From Paraburkholderia unamae (GTDB lineage: Bacteria; Pseudomonadota; Gammaproteobacteria; Burkholderiales; Burkholderiaceae): DNA of 64,000 bases. The notes under the pieces were generated by a model. That model had not been told where the DNA came from. It made no database searches and worked only from the letters and a program-made list of their open reading frames with translations. Shown piece by piece: positions 61,467-64,000 of the stretch (position 1 is its first letter; each line of letters starts with the position of its first letter). The stretch is taken from contig NZ_QLSU01000009.1 in the NCBI RefSeq assembly GCF_003268775.1, forward strand, positions 1-64,000. Reading direction: 5' to 3'. Made by a program: the position numbers and the translations under genes.

Positions 61467-62776
61467 GCAGCACCATGACGGACGAACTCAAGGCGACGCT
61501 TGATCCCGCACGCAAGAGCTGGGTCGAGAGCGCGAACGACGCGCAGAGCGATTTCCCGATCCAGAACCTGCCGTTCGGCGTGTTCAGCGACGCAAACAAT
61601 GCGAAGCCGCGCGTGGGCGTGGCGATCGGCGACCTCGTGGCCGATCTCGCGGCGCTGCACGAAGCCGGGCTGCTGCGCTTGCCCGCGAGCGCGCAACAAA
61701 ACGTATTTGCGCGCCCCGCGCTGAACGACTTCGTCGCGCTTGGCCGCGACACGTGGCGCAGCGTGCGCGTGCAGCTTTCGTCGCTGCTCGCACGCGAAAC
61801 CGCGACGCTGCGCGACGACGCGGCGCTGCGTGCGCGCGCCTTCGTGAAGCTTGCCGATGCGACGCTGCATCTGCCCGTGGAGATTCCCGGCTACACCGAC
61901 TTCTACTCGTCGAAGGAACACGCCACGAACGTGGGCTCAATGTTTCGCGATCCGAAGAATGCGCTGCTGCCGAACTGGTCCGAGATGCCGATCGGCTATA
62001 ACGGGCGCGCTTCGTCGGTGGTGGTGAGCGGCACGCCGGTGCGCCGCCCGAACGGCCAGTTGAAGCTGCCCGATCAGGAGCGCCCGGTGTTCGGCGCATG
62101 CCGCAAGCTCGATATCGAACTGGAAACGGGCTTTATTGTCGGGCGCGGCAATGCGCTCGGCGAGCCGATTGCGTGCGAAAGCGCCGAGGAGCACATCTTC
62201 GGCATGGTGCTGCTCAACGACTGGAGCGCCCGCGACATCCAGCAATGGGAATACGTGCCGCTCGGGCCGTTCAACGCCAAGACCTTCGCGTCCACGATCT
62301 CGCCGTGGGTCGTCACGCTCGATGCGCTGGAGCCGTTCCGCGTCGCGCAGCCCGCGCAGGAGCCGCAGCCGCTCGACTACCTGCGTCACAAGGGCGACCA
62401 CGCCTTCGACATTTCGCTCGAAGTGCTGCTGCGTCCCGAAGGCGTTCAAGAGGCGACGACCATCGCGCGCACGAATTTCCGCCACATGTACTGGACGATG
62501 GCGCAGCAGCTCGCGCATCACACCGTGGCGGGCTGCAACACGCGCGTGGGCGACCTGATGGGCTCGGGCACGATCTCGGGCCCGACGCCCGACTCGTTCG
62601 GCAGCCTGCTCGAACTCACGTGGAACGCGAAGAATCCGCTCGAACTCAAAAGTGGCGGCACGCGCGGCTTCATCGAGGACGGCGACGAACTCACGCTCGC
62701 GGGCTGGTGCCAGGGCGAGGGGTATCGCGTGGGCTTCGGCGCGTGCGTGGGCAAGATCCTGCCTGCGCTGAAGTAA
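61463..62776 (+). CDS. fahA: Fumarylacetoacetase
   Basis: The 437-residue hydrolase splits fumarylacetoacetate to fumarate and acetoacetate, the last step of the homogentisate pathway. It shows the N-terminal SH3-like FAH domain (FPIQNLPFGVFSDANNAKPR), then YTDFYSSKEHATNVGSMFRD with catalytic and metal residues, and LLNDWSARDIQQWEYVPLGP. Translation is coupled to hmgA. The isomerase for maleylacetoacetate is not in this window. Confidence 0.97.
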   Translation: MSSTMTDELKATLDPARKSWVESANDAQSDFPIQNLPFGVFSDANNAKPRVGVAIGDLVADLAALHEAGLLRLPASAQQNVFARPALNDFVALGRDTWRSVRVQLSSLLARETATLRDDAALRARAFVKLADATLHLPVEIPGYTDFYSSKEHATNVGSMFRDPKNALLPNWSEMPIGYNGRASSVVVSGTPVRRPNGQLKLPDQERPVFGACRKLDIELETGFIVGRGNALGEPIACESAEEHIFGMVLLNDWSARDIQQWEYVPLGPFNAKTFASTISPWVVTLDALEPFRVAQPAQEPQPLDYLRHKGDHAFDISLEVLLRPEGVQEATTIARTNFRHMYWTMAQQLAHHTVAGCNTRVGDLMGSGTISGPTPDSFGSLLELTWNAKNPLELKSGGTRGFIEDGDELTLAGWCQGEGYRVGFGACVGKILPALK

Positions 62777-62798
62777 AGCCGCTGTAGTCTGAAAAGCA

Positions 62799-62843
62799 AA
62801 ACAGCCGATGCGCTTCGATAGCGCATCGGCTGTTTTTTTCATT
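62799..62843. terminator. Bidirectional terminator between fahA and the MFS gene
   Basis: A 16-bp perfect stem (62799-62814 with 62822-62837) encloses a seven-base loop. T-runs follow on the plus strand, and A/T-rich ends allow use by the convergent gene as well. Confidence 0.92.
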
Positions 62844-62853
62844 GGCTCTCGCG

Positions 62854-64000
62854 TTATGCGCGCGCTTGCGCGATCCCCCGCGAGCGCTCCCAGCGCAGCG
62901 CGCCGAGAAACACCAGCGCGCCCGCGAACAGCACCCACAGCATCGCATCGCGCCCCGCGTGCTCCATCAGCGCGCCCGTGACGATCGGGCCGCCGAAGCT
63001 CGCCGCGCTCCACGCGGCGCTCACGAGCGCGCTCGCGGAAACGAGTGCGACGCCCGTGAAGCGCTCGCCGCACGCGACGATCGCCAGCGTATAGATCGAA
63101 CCCGCCGCCGCGCCCAGCACGAAGAGGAGCGGCCAGCGCAGCCAGGGCGTATCGACCACGAAGGGTAGCAGCGGCAGCAGCACCGCGACGATCACGCCCA
63201 TGAGCGCATGCACGCGCTCGCGTCCCAGCCGGTCGGCGAGCCAGCCGATGGGGAACTGCATGATCGTGTCGCCGAGCAGCACGACCGAGGCGAACAGCAC
63301 GGCCACTTCGCTGTCGATGCCGTGACCCATCGCGAAGAGCGGCAGGAGCGACAGCGCGAGCGTGTCGAACAGCGCGAAAAATCCGGTGGCGATGATGAGC
63401 GCGGGCATTTTCGGCATGACGTGACGCCAACTGCCGTGCGGCTCGTGCATGTCGGTTTGCTGCGCATTCGTGCGGATCGCGGCGAGCATCGGCAGCGCGA
63501 TGAGGAAGATCGCGCCGCACACCGCGAAGCGCCACGCCGTGTAGCCCGCGATCTGGCTCACGAGCACGGGCCCCGACATCTGGAACAGCGTGAAGGTGGT
63601 CGCGTAGATGCCGACCACGCGGCCGCGGTTCGAGTCGTCGGCGAGTTCGTTGACCCAGGCCTCGCCAATCGTGAAGAGCAGCATGAGCGCCGCGCCGCAG
63701 AGCATGCGCAGGATCGCCCACAGCCACAGGTTGGCGCTCGTCTGCATCAGCGCGGTGGCGATGGCCACGGTCAGCACCGAGCCGACGATCACCTGGCGCG
63801 AGCCGAAGCGCGTGGAAATCCACGCCGTGAGCGGCACGACGGCCAAGCCGCCCAACGCCTGCGCGGCGGTGAGCAGGCCGACGATGGCGGTGCCGTAGCC
63901 GGCGTCGGTGAGGGCGAGGGCGGTGAGCGGGAGGGTCGCGCCGGAGCCGAGGCCGACCACGGCCACGCTCAGGATCAGCGCGAGAAAGTCGCGGGTGAGG
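62854..64000 (-). CDS. MFS transporter (5' end beyond the window)
   Basis: The frame is open to the window edge, so the N-terminus is cut; about 380 residues are visible. The first visible helix contains LILSVAVVGLGSGATLPLTA. Ten or more membrane helices follow, with the MFS loop motif GWLADRLGRERVHALMG between halves and a family-typical GEAWVNELADDSNRGRVVGI. It resembles YcaD/UMF-type permeases. The substrate is unknown. Confidence 0.88.
   Translation of the reverse strand, partial: LTRDFLALILSVAVVGLGSGATLPLTALALTDAGYGTAIVGLLTAAQALGGLAVVPLTAWISTRFGSRQVIVGSVLTVAIATALMQTSANLWLWAILRMLCGAALMLLFTIGEAWVNELADDSNRGRVVGIYATTFTLFQMSGPVLVSQIAGYTAWRFAVCGAIFLIALPMLAAIRTNAQQTDMHEPHGSWRHVMPKMPALIIATGFFALFDTLALSLLPLFAMGHGIDSEVAVLFASVVLLGDTIMQFPIGWLADRLGRERVHALMGVIVAVLLPLLPFVVDTPWLRWPLLFVLGAAAGSIYTLAIVACGERFTGVALVSASALVSAAWSAASFGGPIVTGALMEHAGRDAMLWVLFAGALVFLGALRWERSRGIAQARA

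Overview
The window looks like a chromosomal segment of a Burkholderiaceae member, probably Paraburkholderia or a close relative. This rests on high G+C, the style of the coding sequences and gene neighbourhoods such as ogt-xerD-ybaK-plsY, tsaE-amiC/queG and kynBUA/kynR. It is an inference from content, because no rRNA or tRNA gene is present.

Positions 1-29 kb form a cell-surface region. It opens with the 3' part of a giant beta-strand-repeat, S-layer/RTX-like protein, followed by a small DUF6447 gene and a candidate small RNA. A three-gene type I secretion operon (ABC ATPase, HlyD-type adaptor, TolC-type channel) runs on the minus strand. Divergent from it is a polysaccharide operon: a glycosyltransferase, Wzm and Wzt of an ABC O-antigen exporter, a coiled-coil methyltransferase that could cap the chain, and two more glycosyltransferases, one a tandem fusion. 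Next, on the minus strand, is a translationally coupled signalling operon of a FecR-domain protein, a CHASE2 adenylate cyclase and an outer-membrane beta-barrel protein. Divergent from that are a CRP-type regulator, a WbpZ-like glycosyltransferase and GDP-mannose pyrophosphorylase. The arrangement recalls the Caulobacter S-layer locus, where T1SS and O-antigen genes are neighbours.

The most interesting signal is regulatory. Four perfect TGTGA-N6-TCACA boxes lie in intergenic DNA: upstream of the sRNA candidate, between the secretion and polysaccharide operons, between the cyclase operon and the crp-like gene, and upstream of an acyltransferase/mannosyltransferase operon. Each has a -10-like hexamer at class II CRP spacing. 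The regulator encoded here keeps the RETVxR recognition helix of CRP, and the adjacent cyclase keeps all class III catalytic residues. This suggests a locally encoded envelope-sensing cAMP circuit that controls surface-layer export and glycan synthesis.

Positions 29-33 kb hold the kynurenine pathway (kynA, kynU, kynB) with its Lrp-type regulator and a flavin reductase. Positions 33-38.6 kb hold an acyltransferase, msrA and the CRP-boxed acyltransferase/PIG-V-like operon. Positions 38.7-53 kb are mostly housekeeping: a DUF72 protein, cfa, pdxH, tcdA, cnoX, a pirin, an EamA transporter, amiC, tsaE, queG, ogt, xerD, ybaK and plsY. Positions 53-64 kb hold a chemoreceptor, a DUF4160/DUF2442 pair, an ArsR/SRPBCC pair with a probably leaderless promoter, yajQ, murB, a degenerate EAL protein, the homogentisate genes hmgA and fahA, and an MFS transporter cut by the window end. 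No CRISPR array, insertion sequence or prophage was recognised.
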